The position numbers were made by a program, and so were the translations under genes. Under the pieces are notes generated by a model. It searched no databases, had not been told where the DNA came from, and saw only the letters and a program-made list of their open reading frames with translations. DNA of 64,000 nt from Cordilura impudica (taxonomy: Eukaryota > Arthropoda > Insecta > Diptera > Scathophagidae): assembly GCA_963682025.1 (NCBI GenBank), contig OY821520.1, forward strand, positions 180,362,626 through 180,426,625. The letters are read 5' to 3'. Each line of letters opens with the position of its first letter. Within the stretch, counting starts at the first letter, position 1. Shown piece after piece: positions 13,546 through 25,516 of this stretch.

Positions 13546-15178
13546 AAGAACATATCATAATTTTTTCACAAATACAATCATATAAAGTCACACCGATTTA
13601 CACTTCAGCTCACACCGATGTGTTACGCTGTTTTTGCGATTGTATTGTGAAATAGAAATTTACCCCCCTGCGCGTGTAGATGTTTACACATCAAAAGTAG
13701 TGTTCGTTATTACTGGTAATCATAAATAATTATATTTCATCTTTGTTTACATGATACATTTCAATCGGTTATTTTTATCGAAAATTAAAATAATAAATAT
13801 TTATAAGTTTAAATTTGTAAAGACATCTGGCAAACACATGAGTAACACACGCATCCTTTATCAGTTTTTATATATGTCAATGGGATGAAAATGTGTTTGC
13901 CGGTAGTAGTTTATTTTTACGATTGTTTAAAATCTGTGTCTTACAAGCATTAAAGTGAAGAGTGTCTTACAAACATTCAGACGAAACTGTTGTTTCAAGT
14001 TAATTAAATAACAGGAGGGTTACCGCGTAACTAGACTCGAAAAGTGAAATCTTTCGAAAATAATTTTTGAATCGAAATTTAAACCGTACTCTGTAAGTTT
14101 AAAGGAAAGACCACACTATTGTATTCTTAAGTAAAAGGATAATACCGTAAAATAGTTGGTGGAACTTACATTTAAATGTCAAGTTTTACTTGGTATGTAT
14201 ATTGAGAGCATATCAGCGGCTTGTTGTTCCAAAGGCGTAAGGGGGCGTCTGCTTGGGCCTCCGCCGGTTACAGAGATACTACTTCGGTTTGCGCTGCATT
14301 TGATTTTCACATGTGTTTAATAACCTATCCATACCTGATGGTAAATATGTTTTGGAAAGTGTTTTTTAGGATCTACTTAATGACTAACCAAAAGCATTTA
14401 AATCTGGTCGCAGCTTTTGCCACAAAATGGTAAACTTTAAGGCGACCTATTTCTACCATTATTTCATATTGTTTTTGATTTGAATACTCTCTTTGGGTTG
14501 CTCCTTTTTAAAATAAAGAACGAAACAACTATGTATTTCATTGGATAAATAAACTGTAAATTGGTAACTTAATACATTCTGTGTGTTTAAAAGCATACAT
14601 ACATATATTTTAATTTATTAAACATACATACGAGTATTTTTAGACTTTAATAGCAAAAATACTTGAATTTTAGTTTAGAACGATTGACGAACATTTTTAC
14701 CGTTTTAAACCTTCATATTCCTATTACAGAGTTGCATTTACGATATAGTATATAGAAAAATATTAAAAAGACCTTTGCTTTTCGTATCGAATTTTGGAAT
14801 AACCTGGACCTATTAAAAAAAATTATGTAGTTTTGCAAAAAATTGATCCGATCTTGGCCGAAATTTTCGATAGACAAAACTCCATAACTAAAACTTGTTT
14901 AAAACTAGTATATAGAAATTGTATGTAAAATAAACATGATAGCAAAAAAAAAATTATTTTATTATTTATAATTCTATTTTCAGAGGTATCTGTTGTATAC
15001 ATACAATTTGGTTTTTGTTTCGACGTTAATTGACTCTCTGAAATATAGACTTTTTCGTAACATTTTTTTAGTTTACAGTCTTGTCGATATTTTTTATATC
15101 TTTGTGGGCTTTTTGGCATATTTTAGAAAATATTTTATTTTTACGAAATTCATGTTTCATAATTTTATTTTATTTTAG
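13546..15178 (+). other. Intron, no recognised gene, ending in splice acceptor
   Basis: Mixed AT-rich sequence. The 14221-14433 frame is not recognisable as any protein. AATAAAGAACG near 14513 could be a polyadenylation signal of an old retroelement, but no borders were found. The segment ends with a T-rich tract (15147-15176) and AG at 15177-15178. Confidence 0.5.
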
Positions 15179-15747
15179 GTACACATTTTCCTGGTCATAT
15201 TCCATCGTCACATCAACACTTGAACGATTTTTTGTGGAATGAAAGTGGAACACAAGGGGAACGTAATCATTATTCTGCTATTTATCAGAACAAATCAAGT
15301 GAAAACCCATTAGCTCTATTGTTAATGGAAAATGAGGATAACCTATTAGATCCTGATTCTTTATCTACTCTTCTTCTATTTTTATTTATTGAAGATTCAC
15401 AATTAAATCATAACAGATTGTATCGGATCATTCGCTATCTCTGTTATCACGTACCATCGCGCGAATGGATAATAGCTGCATTGATAAAAGTTATTCAGAG
15501 TGCTAATAACTTAAAAATACAACAAACAATATTTGACCAAATCAAATTCCCAAATTGGTTAAAACTTAAAGTTAATACCGCTTTTGACCTAAAGTCAAGT
15601 ATTTTCGTACACAACAGAGGTAATAAGTATGCATCAATCAGCATCAACCCACAAGGAGCACTACTTATAATTAAAAACTGTTTAGATTTATTACTAGTTT
15701 TGGCAAAATATTTCCCGAACAGCTTCTTACCATTTTCACAACACAAG
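15179..15747 (+). CDS. HUWE1-like E3 ubiquitin ligase, exon (RLxRxxRxLCYH segment)
   Basis: This 569-nt exon is open throughout, with an AG acceptor and a CACAAG|GTTTGT donor. Two bases complete the Gly codon begun at 1159; then THFPGHIPSSHQHLNDFLW leads to NPLALLLMENEDNLLDPDSL, LNHNRLYRIIRYLCYHVPSR, EWIIAALIKVIQ and ISINPQGALLIIKNCLDLLL plus VLAKYFPNSFLPFSQHK. In HUWE1 the segment after PPDIAAEAQ has the same order: D-x-E-x-L, L-N-x-x-R-L-x-R-x-x-R-x-L-C-Y-H, R-x-W-x-I, then H-P-Q-A and L-x-x-L-A-K-x-F-P. Over the most conserved 44 residues I count roughly 40% identity to the vertebrate pattern as I remember it, low for this family. The clean frame argues for function; the divergence argues for a fast-evolving duplicate. 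The HECT domain lies far downstream, outside the window. Confidence 0.85.
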
Positions 15748-15964
15748 GTTTGTATTACTTATATATATTTAATTTTATATTACATACCAAATGTAGATAT
15801 GTCGATATGCTTCAAAAATATGTTATTCTAAACAAAATTCTGAAATGTTACTATAAGTGTTTTAAAATAACGTTTTGCAAATCCAAATGCAGTTGGTTTT
15901 TACATGCGGATGTAGAACTTTGTGCTAGCTCAACATGCCGTAGTTGAAAACCTTATTGGACAAA

Positions 15965-16110
15965 TTTTTGGCCCTCCACTATATATGACAGAGGGTATAT
16001 ATCACTTATAACGCATCGAAAAATATATTTGCAACCCCCAGAAAGTTATATTTTCTAGAACCTTATAACAGCTTGAGTCGTTATAGCTGTCACGCTCATA
16101 TACAAAATTT
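15965..16110. mobile_element. DINE-1/INE-1-like fragment
   Basis: GGCCCTCCACTATATATGAC with AGAGGGTATATATCAC, ATCGAAAAATATATTTGCAACC and CCAGAAAGTTATATTTTC follow the order of a common dipteran interspersed repeat end: imperfect hairpin of the CCCTNC...GNAGGG type, then ATCGAAATAT and CCATAAAGTATATATTC. Degenerate and without its GTCY core. Confidence 0.5.
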
Positions 16111-16319
16111 ATTCTGTAACTGAGAACAATTAAGATGAAATTATTTGTCATTACATCGAGCAGTTTGGTAAATTTTTTTTTTGTTTTTATTAGTTCTATT
16201 ATCGCGATAATTAAAAAAATTAAATTATGTACTTTATCATATTGCATAGTTGGAGATATAACTAAAATTACTTGAGTAGAAGTTTGCTAGATATAGTGTT
16301 TAATATAAGCTCGTAATTT

Positions 16320-16385
16320 ATACCCCCCACACCACTGTGCAGAGGGTATATATGATTGTCATTCTGTTCGTAATCTAGACCAAAT

Positions 16386-16424
<39 letters not shown>

Positions 16425-16440
16425 GATCCTTAAACCAAGC
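16320..16440. mobile_element. DINE-1/INE-1-like fragment with (AT)n
   Basis: TACCCCCCACACCACTGTGC followed by AGAGGGTATATATGATTGTC, ATTCTGTTCGTAA and an (AT)17 run at 16389-16422 where the family carries TATATATATTC. Probably a second fragment of the same dipteran repeat class, with its TA tract expanded. Confidence 0.5.
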
Positions 16441-17042
16441 GAAGTAGATATAACGATGGCGTCCGTGGAAATCACGATTACGCACTCAATGGGTGAGAGG
16501 GGGTTGCCAATTTTTAGGGAATTCATTGACTTCCTGAACAAGTTGCTACATAAAATCATCAAAATCGTCAATAGCTCCCGAGATATCAATAAAAAGTAAA
16601 AAGAACTCATTAAAAATATGAACTTTCTATGATTTATTGAAATTATTTTTTTTTTATATTTTGTGGCTGCTGTAATTACGTATAAGTTAGATACAAGTTA
16701 GTTGCAAAATGTATTATTTATTTAAAACTTTCTTTACTTAATGCATTATGCTTCTTTGAATCGTAAACTAAGACTAAATTATTATAAAACATTTTACTTA
16801 TAACTAAGCTATCACTATCGCCGCTCCCTCTGTTTTCATACCCGTGTGGGAAACAATTACTGCAGCGTTAGTTCCAGACGCTGTTAACTTGAGTGTTCTC
16901 TTTTAGCCATCAGTAGTCTTAAGTTCGACTGTGTTCTCGAGGTGCAATGAGCCAACCTACCGGAATAGAGTTTGTAGAGCGCTTAATTACTAATGTTTTG
17001 AAATCTTCAGAATCCAAAATAGTTAGATTAGCTATTCCTATT

Positions 17043-17068
17043 CCTATACGAGAAGTGTCTCGTATAGG
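17043..17068. repeat. Perfect 11-bp hairpin
   Basis: CCTATACGAGA, loop AGTG, then TCTCGTATAGG. All 11 pairs match. It lies in otherwise unrecognised sequence; a terminator-like role is not implied in this eukaryotic context. Confidence 0.8.
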
Positions 17069-18122
17069 TGACCTGTACCAATTTGCTTGGTCTTTGAATT
17101 TTTAACAATAACGTTAATCGTTTCTGTTTGTCTTTTTATCTGTTCTCGTCTCACCGTGTTCATTATTATTTGCCTATTTTGTGAATCAATAAGTTATTCG
17201 AAATCATGAAAGACCGAACTCATTCTGTGCGCAGGAAATAAATGCTACTAACATTCCTGTGGTGAGTATCCAGTGATGCCCAGAATGCACCAATATGAAC
17301 CAAGTCAGAGTCCAGTAACTTTACCATGTCCGACAAAAAGACATGGTTTGTTAGTCGATTAATTTCTTCGATTATTTCACAGTATGTCGTCAAATTTGTT
17401 ATATGTTCTAAGTAATAGAAATTTTGTCAACAGTACCAACCCCATTACAATATAGTCCGAGTTAAAGTAGTAGTCGGATGAGTTTTTTTTTTATTCTCCA
17501 TTCTCTTCCCCATTTTTAGCAACAAATTCCCGAAATTTTATAGCAAAAATCGTGTTTTTCACTTTAAAATGCTGCCAACAAATAGAACAATTGAAAAAAA
17601 AAACTTTGTCACTACCTCAGGAAACATGTCACCTCGGTAACGAGTTATGATATTCACCGCAAAACAACAACGCCTCCGGAAATTCGCTGTCACAGACTTA
17701 TTTATTAAAATTTTTAATTGAAAATTTTTTCAAAAGATTCTTCAAATGTTATGATATAACGTGAATATGAAATAAATAATCCAACATTATTCATATCTTC
17801 AAAAAAGAATTATGAAAATACGACTTTTTTAACTTTTAACTTTAGATTCTAAACTTTAGAATAACCAACAAATTTATTTTGAAATTTTTATTTTATTTCC
17901 ACTTTCTATGTTTTTGTTTTTTGGTCCGATGAAAATGACAAGTTATTAGAAATGTTTCTAGAAATAAAATAAAACATCGGACTTCGAAACTAAAAAAATG
18001 CTCGAATTTTTGACAGGTGGTATTGCAAAGTGTGATAGTGTAAACTGGCCTTAAGCTGTTAACTAGCAATTCTTGTGTTTCTTGAAAGGCGTGAGTGCAA
18101 TATTAGTGCAATCCATAATAGC

Positions 18123-19650
18123 ATGTCGGAAAAGCAAACAAAAAAAAAACGGGAAGTTGCGGATGAGCACAGGCATTTCCAAGAAAAGTGGAAATTTGAT
18201 CATTTTTTCACTTTCGTCAAAGATAAAGCTGTATGCTTAATATGCTCAGAGACTGTGTCGAAATTAGAAGAATCTATAATATTAATAGGATAGGGTATTT
18301 CTTCTACCGTTTTATCCTGATTTTGACCAAACGTATGTTATTTGAAAGGTGTTTAGGTATTAGCCGTTTTGCAGATTTACAGATTTTTAAATTTTTCCCT
18401 TATTTTGAGTAAATTGCATTTAAAGTTACTACTAACACATACATAAAATTATACATATGCTATGTGTGGTTTATTAAATTTGTTAATGTGTTTGTTAATG
18501 AGTTTATCTTCATTCAAAATAATAATAAACCATTAAAGTGTTGGTTTGTTAATTGGCTAAGTTGAAAAATAAAGCTGCCTAGAAATTGCGCCCGAATTTC
18601 GAGCGCTGGAATCTGCTAGTATAACATAAAAGCATTACGATACAAAACATGAACAACAATATTAAAACTTAACAGGACAACTCCGGATAGATAAGTTTAA
18701 TCAAATGGAGAAAAACTTGGGAAACCAACAGGCTATTTTTAAAAATCAAGCTATTTTATCAATACGACAGTAAAGGCTAGTTTTGTTGTCAGTCATATAC
18801 AGGCAAAAAACTGAAACCCTTCGTGGATAGAGGGATGATAAAAGAATGTCTGACTACTGTTGCGGAAATAGCATTTACTGATAAAATAAATATTATTTCA
18901 AACAAGAATCACCATTGCAAGGAGAGTTGAAGACTTTTACGATAACATAGCAACAACGCTTGGTGACCACATTGCAAAATTCAAATATTGTTCTTAGGCA
19001 CTTGATGAGAGTTGCGATATTAGCGTTACAGCACAACTGGCTATATTTTTACGTGGTATTGACACAAAATTTAATGTTACCGAAGAATTGTGTTTTCACT
19101 GATTCCAATGCAAGGGACTACAACCGGCAAGGACCTGTACGATTAACTAAAGTCTGTGTTGGAAAATTTTTCAATTTCATAAGAAAACGTTATTGGCATA
19201 TCGACAGATGGAGCAATGTGTCTCACTTTCCACATTTAGAAAAAGAAAACGTTACTACTTCTCAAAACTACGCAGAATATATAGACATTTTAATCAACGA
19301 ATTTCAATTACGATTCCAAATGTTCAAAGCTGAGAAGACAGCGGTTTCCATGAAAATGTTTTGCTCGCTATTTAATATCGATGTGGATACAGTTCCCGAA
19401 GACTTACAAATGGAAGTGATTGACATGCAGAGTAATACCGATTTAAAAAATGTATTTTTCTCAGTAAACATCGAAAATTTTTATAAATCGGAAGTACGTA
19501 TGTTTGCGAACAATTATTTTCAACCATGAAATTAATCAAAAATGACCACCTATCAAAAATTAGTGATGCACGATTAGAAAACTGCGTACGTGTAGCTACC
19601 TCATCAATTGATCAGCTTATATCGAAAAAACAGTGCCAAATTTCTCATTA
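18123..19650 (+). pseudogene. hAT-type (GTF2IRD2/ZBED-like) transposase pseudogene
   Basis: Starts MSEKQTKKKREVADEHRHFQ, then FFTFVKDKAVCLICSETVSK, the usual opening of this hAT-derived family (C-x2-C zinc finger). A foreign stretch of about 330 bp interrupts it from about 18270 to 18600. Degraded pieces follow in different frames: IDKFNQMEKNLGNQQAIFKN, FLRGIDTKF-like sequence, and a frame from 18960 carrying MFKAEKTAVSMKMFCSLFNI and DTVPEDLQMEVIDMQSNTDL. The end (SDARLENCVRVATSSIDQL) corresponds to the C-terminal hAT dimerisation region, where SKYRSRLTD-type residues are partly lost. Many frameshifts; it is a dead transposon, not a host gene. Confidence 0.78.
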
Positions 19651-19770
19651 AAAATTTCAAGTAAATTCTTTTTATTGTTCTTTTTCTGTTCGTTTTTATT
19701 AAAATTAAAATTTAAAATTTGAATATGAAATCTTTACTTTTTTTAAATTTTATATTTTTTATTCTATTTA

Positions 19771-20321
19771 GGGCAATTCCATAAAAATGTGAACTTTGAT
19801 GAAAAAAAAATTTTTTTTTTTATTTATATGAAGTTTAAAAATATATTAAAATATGTTCCAAGTTGCATAATGTAATTTCTTACAAGTATTCTAGATTATG
19901 AAATAATTATAAAGTTTATTTGTTTACTAAATTTTCTTTTAAAACATATTTAAGAAGCTTTAGTCATTCCGTCACAGTCATTCCGTCACGTCAAATGACA
20001 GTTAATAAATTCATATCATATGTAAAATATTCATTAGTTTCAAAACTGATTATCTTCTTAATTGATGGAAGTTCCTAGGTTTTAATACCAGGACAGAGTC
20101 ATGGTAGCAAAAATGTCATTCCGTCACACAATAAGAAATTACTCAAAAATAAAAGAATAAAATAGTGAAAAACTTGTTTCCGAGATTTTTTAAAATCTCT
20201 TACACATTAACAATCATTTTCAAACTGAAGAATGAATTTTCAATTGAAAATAGCTTTGTGAAATAGCCTTAACTTCAATTTTACAACTCAAAATGTCATT
20301 CCGTCACATATGGAATTGCCC
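19771..20321. mobile_element. MITE family M1, copy 1 (GGGCAATTCCATA ends)
   Basis: A 551-bp element with 13-bp inverted ends GGGCAATTCCATA...TATGGAATTGCCC, flanked by the 4-bp duplication TTTA (19767-19770 and 20322-20325). It carries four copies of GTCATTCCGTCAC (19963, 19977, 20115, 20295). No coding sequence. Inserted in the 3' part of the decayed hAT. A sister copy is at 37263-37862. Confidence 0.88.
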
Positions 20322-20589
20322 TTTATTTTAAATAAAGTTTTGTAAATTATTAATAAGTGTTACACTATTTGCGGCCCGCCTAAAAATTTTAATTGACCCG
20401 TTGATTAAAAAGATTGCTCACCCTTGGTATAGGGTACGAGTATAATGAATAATATTCTAACCCAAAGCATTAACTTTTTTTAATGAAATTAATAAATACT
20501 TGTTAAGTTATCCTATTTCACTATTATTTTCACTATTATTTAGCAATCATTAATGAAATTTTAGATGATATTACGCTATAAATGGTTTC

Positions 20590-21337
20590 AGCTCTACGTT
20601 CATAAACAGAGATCACAAGGGAGGGGGTGGTATAGCAATCTATGTTAGAGAGAACATCAAATACACCAACATTTAAGTAAATTCTAAAATATTTGAGCCA
20701 TTAGACATTAATATATAAATTAATAAATAATCTTTTACCATTTTTGTCATGTATCGACAACATTAACATTATTGAGTTTGTAAAGGAAATAGATCAGCTA
20801 CTTAATACAATGAATAAAAAACAAAATTCTATTATTGTAGGAGATATGAATATCAATATATTAAAAGAGCGCAATTACACAACAAAATATAGTGATATAA
20901 TGTCGTCAATAGAGTGCACAAGAGAAGATATAAACAGCGACACCCGCACATGCATTGACCATATTTTTATAAAAATCAAACATACGCACGCACATATAGA
21001 GGCGTCAGTGGTTAGAACAAATATATCTGATCATTATTCTCTTATTTTCTGTCTCTTAGAAGGTAACACAATAAAAAGAAATGCCAACGAAAATATAAAT
21101 AATAAAAGACTATGCAAATATAAAATAAATCAACAGATATGCGCAACCAACTGGCGCCAAATAGAAACATTAACGACGTGTTTTCCACCTTCAGCCGGGG
21201 TAGACTCAGTGGGGATACCAGGCTTGTTATCAGAAAGACAGTTAACACAACACTGTTTACATCGTTATAAATCGTATGTTTTATTTAGTTTCATCAAAAA
21301 TATATTCTCTTTACAAATGAAAAATAGCCTAGCCAGG
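20590..21337 (+). pseudogene. LINE endonuclease fragment, split by Transib
   Basis: GGGGIAIYVRENIKYTN is followed after a decayed stretch by SIIVGDMNINIL, DTRTCIDHIFIKIKHTHAHI and TNISDHYSLIFCLL, the later motifs of an apurinic-type LINE endonuclease (GDMN, CIDHIF, SDHY). The reading frame runs on to about 21337, where the Transib inserted at CCAGG. The RT fragment at 61495-62126 could come from the same family but cannot be linked by sequence here. Confidence 0.75.
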
Positions 21338-22722
21338 CACAGTGGTTCAAAACCAAAAAAAAGTGGTAATAAGTCTGGAGCTTCTAAACTATTGGTTGGA
21401 TTGGAATAGTATATTCTAGGCGATTGTAGTCAAGGATATAGGCTTACAAAATATTTTTGAGATACCCTGTTGTAACACAGGGTGAGCTACAGGGTGCCAA
21501 AGTCGACCACCTCGAGGTGGAAAATGTTTTCAAAGCTTGTAACTTTTATAAATATGAAGTGAGTTTTACGTTTTTTAAATTTTTCCAATAACCATTAAAT
21601 TATTAACAAAAAACATGATTATACTACCTAGTTATCGCTTATGGTTTAAAAAATATTTCATTTTAAAAATCAACATTTGAACTTTTCACCAAATTCATTC
21701 TTGGTTTTTCGCAAATAACAATTTTAAATAGATAAAAAAAAAATCTAAAAATATGTGGCGATAGCCAGTACTTTTTAAAAAAAATACGTTGAAGTATTTT
21801 TTGAATTATTTCAAACCGTTTAGTGAGCACAAAATATTAAAGTTGACTTTTTGAATCAGGTTCTAAAAATTGCAAATTTTTGCCAAAAAATACCCTTCAT
21901 TCTTTCACTTTTTTTCTCACAACCTTGGTAAAACATGTATATATTTTTCTACATATTTTAAAAGAATATGCTTCAAGAATGGTTGCAAGCGAAATTTTTA
22001 ATATTTTTGGACACGCACCCTACGTCCAGCATTGGACGAAATTGGGCAATTTTTAAAAAAAAACTAAGTTTTAAAAGTTAATACAAAAATATCCGCTCGA
22101 TTTCTTCAAATATTTCGCCGCAGTATTAAAGCTCCAAATATTTTTATTTATTTGCCGCTATAAAATTCACCGCCTTTACATAAACGTGGTCAGGAGGGCT
22201 TAAATGGTGAAAAAAGTCAAATTTTCATACGAATTTTATTTGTTAACATAAAAAACATACTAAGATTAGTTATTTTTATATTTTGTTATTGATTCAGAAC
22301 GGCATTTAAATTATCTAAAACACTTCAAAAAATCATTATGATAGCGTTAATAGTTTTTGAGATATTTATATTCAAATTTCAGAAAAAAATATAGAAAAAC
22401 TATGGTTTTTCGTTTTTTTTTTTTTTGGTTTTTTTGGTAAAGTGTTCCCAAAATTTTCCTTATTATTATATAAATTGTTAAAGAAGACATATTTATCTAT
22501 TCAACGATATATAACATGTGTATCAAATATATTGCAACATGATGAAATAATGAACCCAAACCACACTCCACAGGCAAAAAATTTTTTGGTGAAGGGTTGC
22601 ATACGTTTTTATTACTTCAAATAATTTTATATATCTTTTCAAAGAAGGTATAATTATAAGTTAATGGTGTATGAAATATTTACCTAATGAGTTTCAACTG
22701 ATCATAAAATTGCCCGAAACTT
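21338..22722. repeat. Transib 1 left long terminal repeat arm
   Basis: About 1.38 kb that matches the reverse complement of 26276-27704 and both arms of Transib 2. It includes the internal palindromes CCCTGTTGTAACACAGGG and CCACCTCGAGGTGG just inside the end. Short frames in the arms (for example 26986-27189) are not conserved between copies. Confidence 0.88.
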
Positions 22723-22881
22723 TGATGTTGATTTTATACAAAAAAAAAAAACAGGTAAAAAGCCAATGCCTAAGATATTTTCATTATTAAATAACAAATA
22801 TAACTAAATTTTTTTTAATGAGTATTTTTTTATTTGTTTTATAATAGGCTTAAAATTACATAACAATTGTCTGCTTTTTTA

Positions 22882-24762
22882 CTAGTTATTTTCTACAAAA
22901 CAATCAGAAATATCAAAAGATAAAAGATGTTTTATATCCATAGCTTCGGAATCATCATTTTCTATTTCAAGACTTATTTTTGGTAACCATTTTGTTCTTA
23001 TGGAGTATATTACTGGATCTGATGATATCAATAAATATTCTATTAAATCGGAATTTTGGGCTTCTTTGCTACATTTTCTTGTATTAAAAGGTCTAAAGTG
23101 TTTGACATCTCTGTTTCTAGCTTCTTGTGCTTCTTCAGTCAGTTCTCCCAAGGGCAGGATGCTATTTTGTATTATTTCTTTCCCATGAGCTAATACTTTG
23201 TGTACAGTTGGTGTCATTGGCCTCCAAGGATATAAGTTCATTATTAATTCCTTAGAAACGTCTTGCTGTATTACCATCATTTGAACTTCCATAGCCACAA
23301 AGAGGCTTATCGATAATTAGACCAAGTTGCATTTTAAATTCATCCTGAATTCTTTTCTTCTCAGTTTTTCGTATGGCGTGTAGATCAGTATTATTTTTAA
23401 CTGGTATATTTTCTTGTCCTGGAATTTGCCGGTATTTTAGATCATATGCAATATTCCATAAATCGTATTCTTGCATGAAGTGGTGATATTCCAAATTTTA
23501 AAGCATTTTCATTAATAGGAATTTCATCACAACTGTTATGAAATTCTGAACTTTTCTTTCCACATATATTACATTTCCAAGTATATGTTATATCTGTAAC
23601 GGCATTGGCTACTTTCCCATCAATCATTGTAAAAAGTGGTTGAAATAACACTTTAATGACACTTCCAGATATTTCCACAAAAACTGGAGGCAATCTCGAA
23701 ATTTCCTGATTTATTTAACTCACTAAGCTTTGTGTTGTAATTTTGTATTCCTTTGTGTAATCAAATCGGATTGGCCGACATAGAAACTTAGATCCGGGTG
23801 TTAAATTACTCCATATCTCCTGATATTCTCTCTCACTAGAAGAACTTGTCTCATTATATAGCCTCATTTTTAATGATACTAATGATGTCATAAAAATTGT
23901 TGAAAAATCTATTTCTGAATTGCTTCCACTTGGTTGGCTATACTCAGAAAATCCAGATGTTCCATCGCATCCCCATTTACATATTAACGTAACTTCTGAA
24001 TTGTTGCATATTTCTATTTCTTCTTTGCTAAATGTGGATATTATTCTAGATGCAGTGTTTTCAAGCAGTTCCGCTAATCCAACATTTACACTTTCAGTAT
24101 TGGAATTCACATCAGATGGTAGAATTTTATTTTTCGTTTCCTTTATGGCTCTGCTGGTAGGAAAAATATCAAAACCTTTTTCTTTGAGAGCTTTTCTCAA
24201 AATACCATATTTATTTCTTGTCAATCCCAAATTTAAAATAAGAGCTAACGCATCCTCTTCTGTAAATGATGTTGACGATTTTGCCGTTGAAATACTTTGC
24301 ACCATACGCTTCACGCCCTTAGGAGATGCAGTTGGTAACACATCTACAATTTTAGCAGCTTCCTTTGGTTGCTGATTTAAAAGAATCCTTAATTTCATTA
24401 GGCGAATGGTTACTAATGATTTCTTCTTGTTTTTTCGTTTTTGTCCTTGATGGAAAATTTTCGTAGTCCTTTTTAGGTCGACCAAATGCCTTTTTCTCAA
24501 TTTGTACTGTGAGGCCCGTTTTCAACCATTCTTCATTTTTAGTCATAAACTTTGATTTTGATAAACCCGATTGGCTAAATCTTCTTTCGTAAGCTTTGTA
24601 AAAATTTTCAACATCTTCAGATCTCACATTTAAACCGTAAGTGTTGTTAATTGTATAAAATAATTTCGAGACTTTTTCTGGACGTGATGAATGAATAGTA
24701 GAATCGGAAGGGTTTTCCCAAATAACTTTGCAAAGTGAATAATACTTTAATGTAACCTCCAT
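22882..24762 (-). pseudogene. Transib (RAG1-related) transposase, family A, broken
   Basis: Starts MEVTLKYYSLCKVIWENPSD at 24762. Landmarks in order: basic GRPKKDYENF region; ALALILNLGLTRNKY; LICKWGCDGTSGFSEYSQPS (first catalytic Asp); LFTMIDGKV (second Asp); CNICGKKS (C-x2-C zinc site); FGISPLHARIRFMEY; LIIDKPLCGYGSSNDGNTAR; VHKVLAHGKE (H-x4-H zinc pair); LGELTEEAQEARNRD (catalytic Glu). Frames change near 24360, 23705, 23465 and 23290. About 50 residues between DGNTARRF and YPWRPM are missing compared with the family B protein at 52050. It cannot make active enzyme. Confidence 0.9.
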
Positions 24763-25516
24763 GATAGATTATACGTAAGTGATCTTAATAAACAAGAAAC
24801 TCATGGTTATATACTGGAAATACTTTTTGAAAGGTAATATATCGGCCAGGTACTTCAACCAATATTTACATTTTGTTTTAGTGAATCTAAGGATTTGACT
24901 TTTACCTGTTTTTATTTGCATAAAAAGGTATTGTGAATTACAGATATTTTGCAATAGGTATCAGAGTTTCGGGCAATTTTATGATCAGTTGAAACTCATT
25001 AGGTAAATATTTCATACACCATTAACCAAAAAACAATAAAAAAATATGTCATTCACTATGTAAATGACCATTTATATGAACAAATAGAGAAATAGCTTAA
25101 TTTTTGCCTGTGGAGTGTGGTTTGGGGTCATTATTTCAGCATGTTGCAATATATTTGATAGACATGTTATATATCGTTGAATAGATAAATATGTTTTCTT
25201 TAACAGTATATATAATAATAAGTAAAATTCGAAAATTTTGGGAACACTTTACCAAAAAAACCAAAAAAATCGAAAAACCATAGTTTTTCTCTATTTTTTT
25301 CTGAAATTTGAATATAAATATCTCAAAAACTATTAACGTTATCAAAATGATTTTTTGAAGTGTTTTAGATAATTTAAATACCGTTCTGAATCAATAAATA
25401 AAATATAAAAATAACTAATCTTAATATATTTTTTATGTTAACAAATAAAATTCGTATGAAAATTTGACTTTGTTTACCATTTAAGCCCTCCTGACCACGT
25501 TTATGTAACGGCGGTG

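Larger units (their letters stand above)
15748..18040 (+). other. Presumed intron; no gene recognised
   Basis: AT-rich. It contains two DINE-1-like fragments, an (AT)n run and a hairpin (listed separately). The next expected HUWE1 exon was not found here by eye. The stretch at 16,800-17,340 is less AT-rich and may be transposon-derived, but no protein family was recognised on either strand. Confidence 0.45.
18040..20440 (+). mobile_element. hAT element remnant carrying a MITE
   Basis: Envelope of the pseudogene above. The right part resumes after the MITE with GTTACACTATTTGCGGCCCG and ends near TTGCTCACCCTTGG (20422-20435), a terminus of the kind this hAT group carries. The matching left terminus CCAAGGGTGAGCAA was not found, so the left end is approximate and probably lost. 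Confidence 0.55.

Noticed and set aside
14221..14433. Small ORF MLFQRRKGASAWASAGY...
   Set aside because: No recognisable family, no splice or promoter context; likely chance or an old LTR.
18123..19529. Host GTF2IRD2-type transcription factor gene
   Set aside because: Multiple frameshifts and transposon-type ends; it is a hAT transposon relic.
23920..24375. Plus-strand frame of 151 codons
   Set aside because: Antisense shadow of the Transib transposase on the minus strand.
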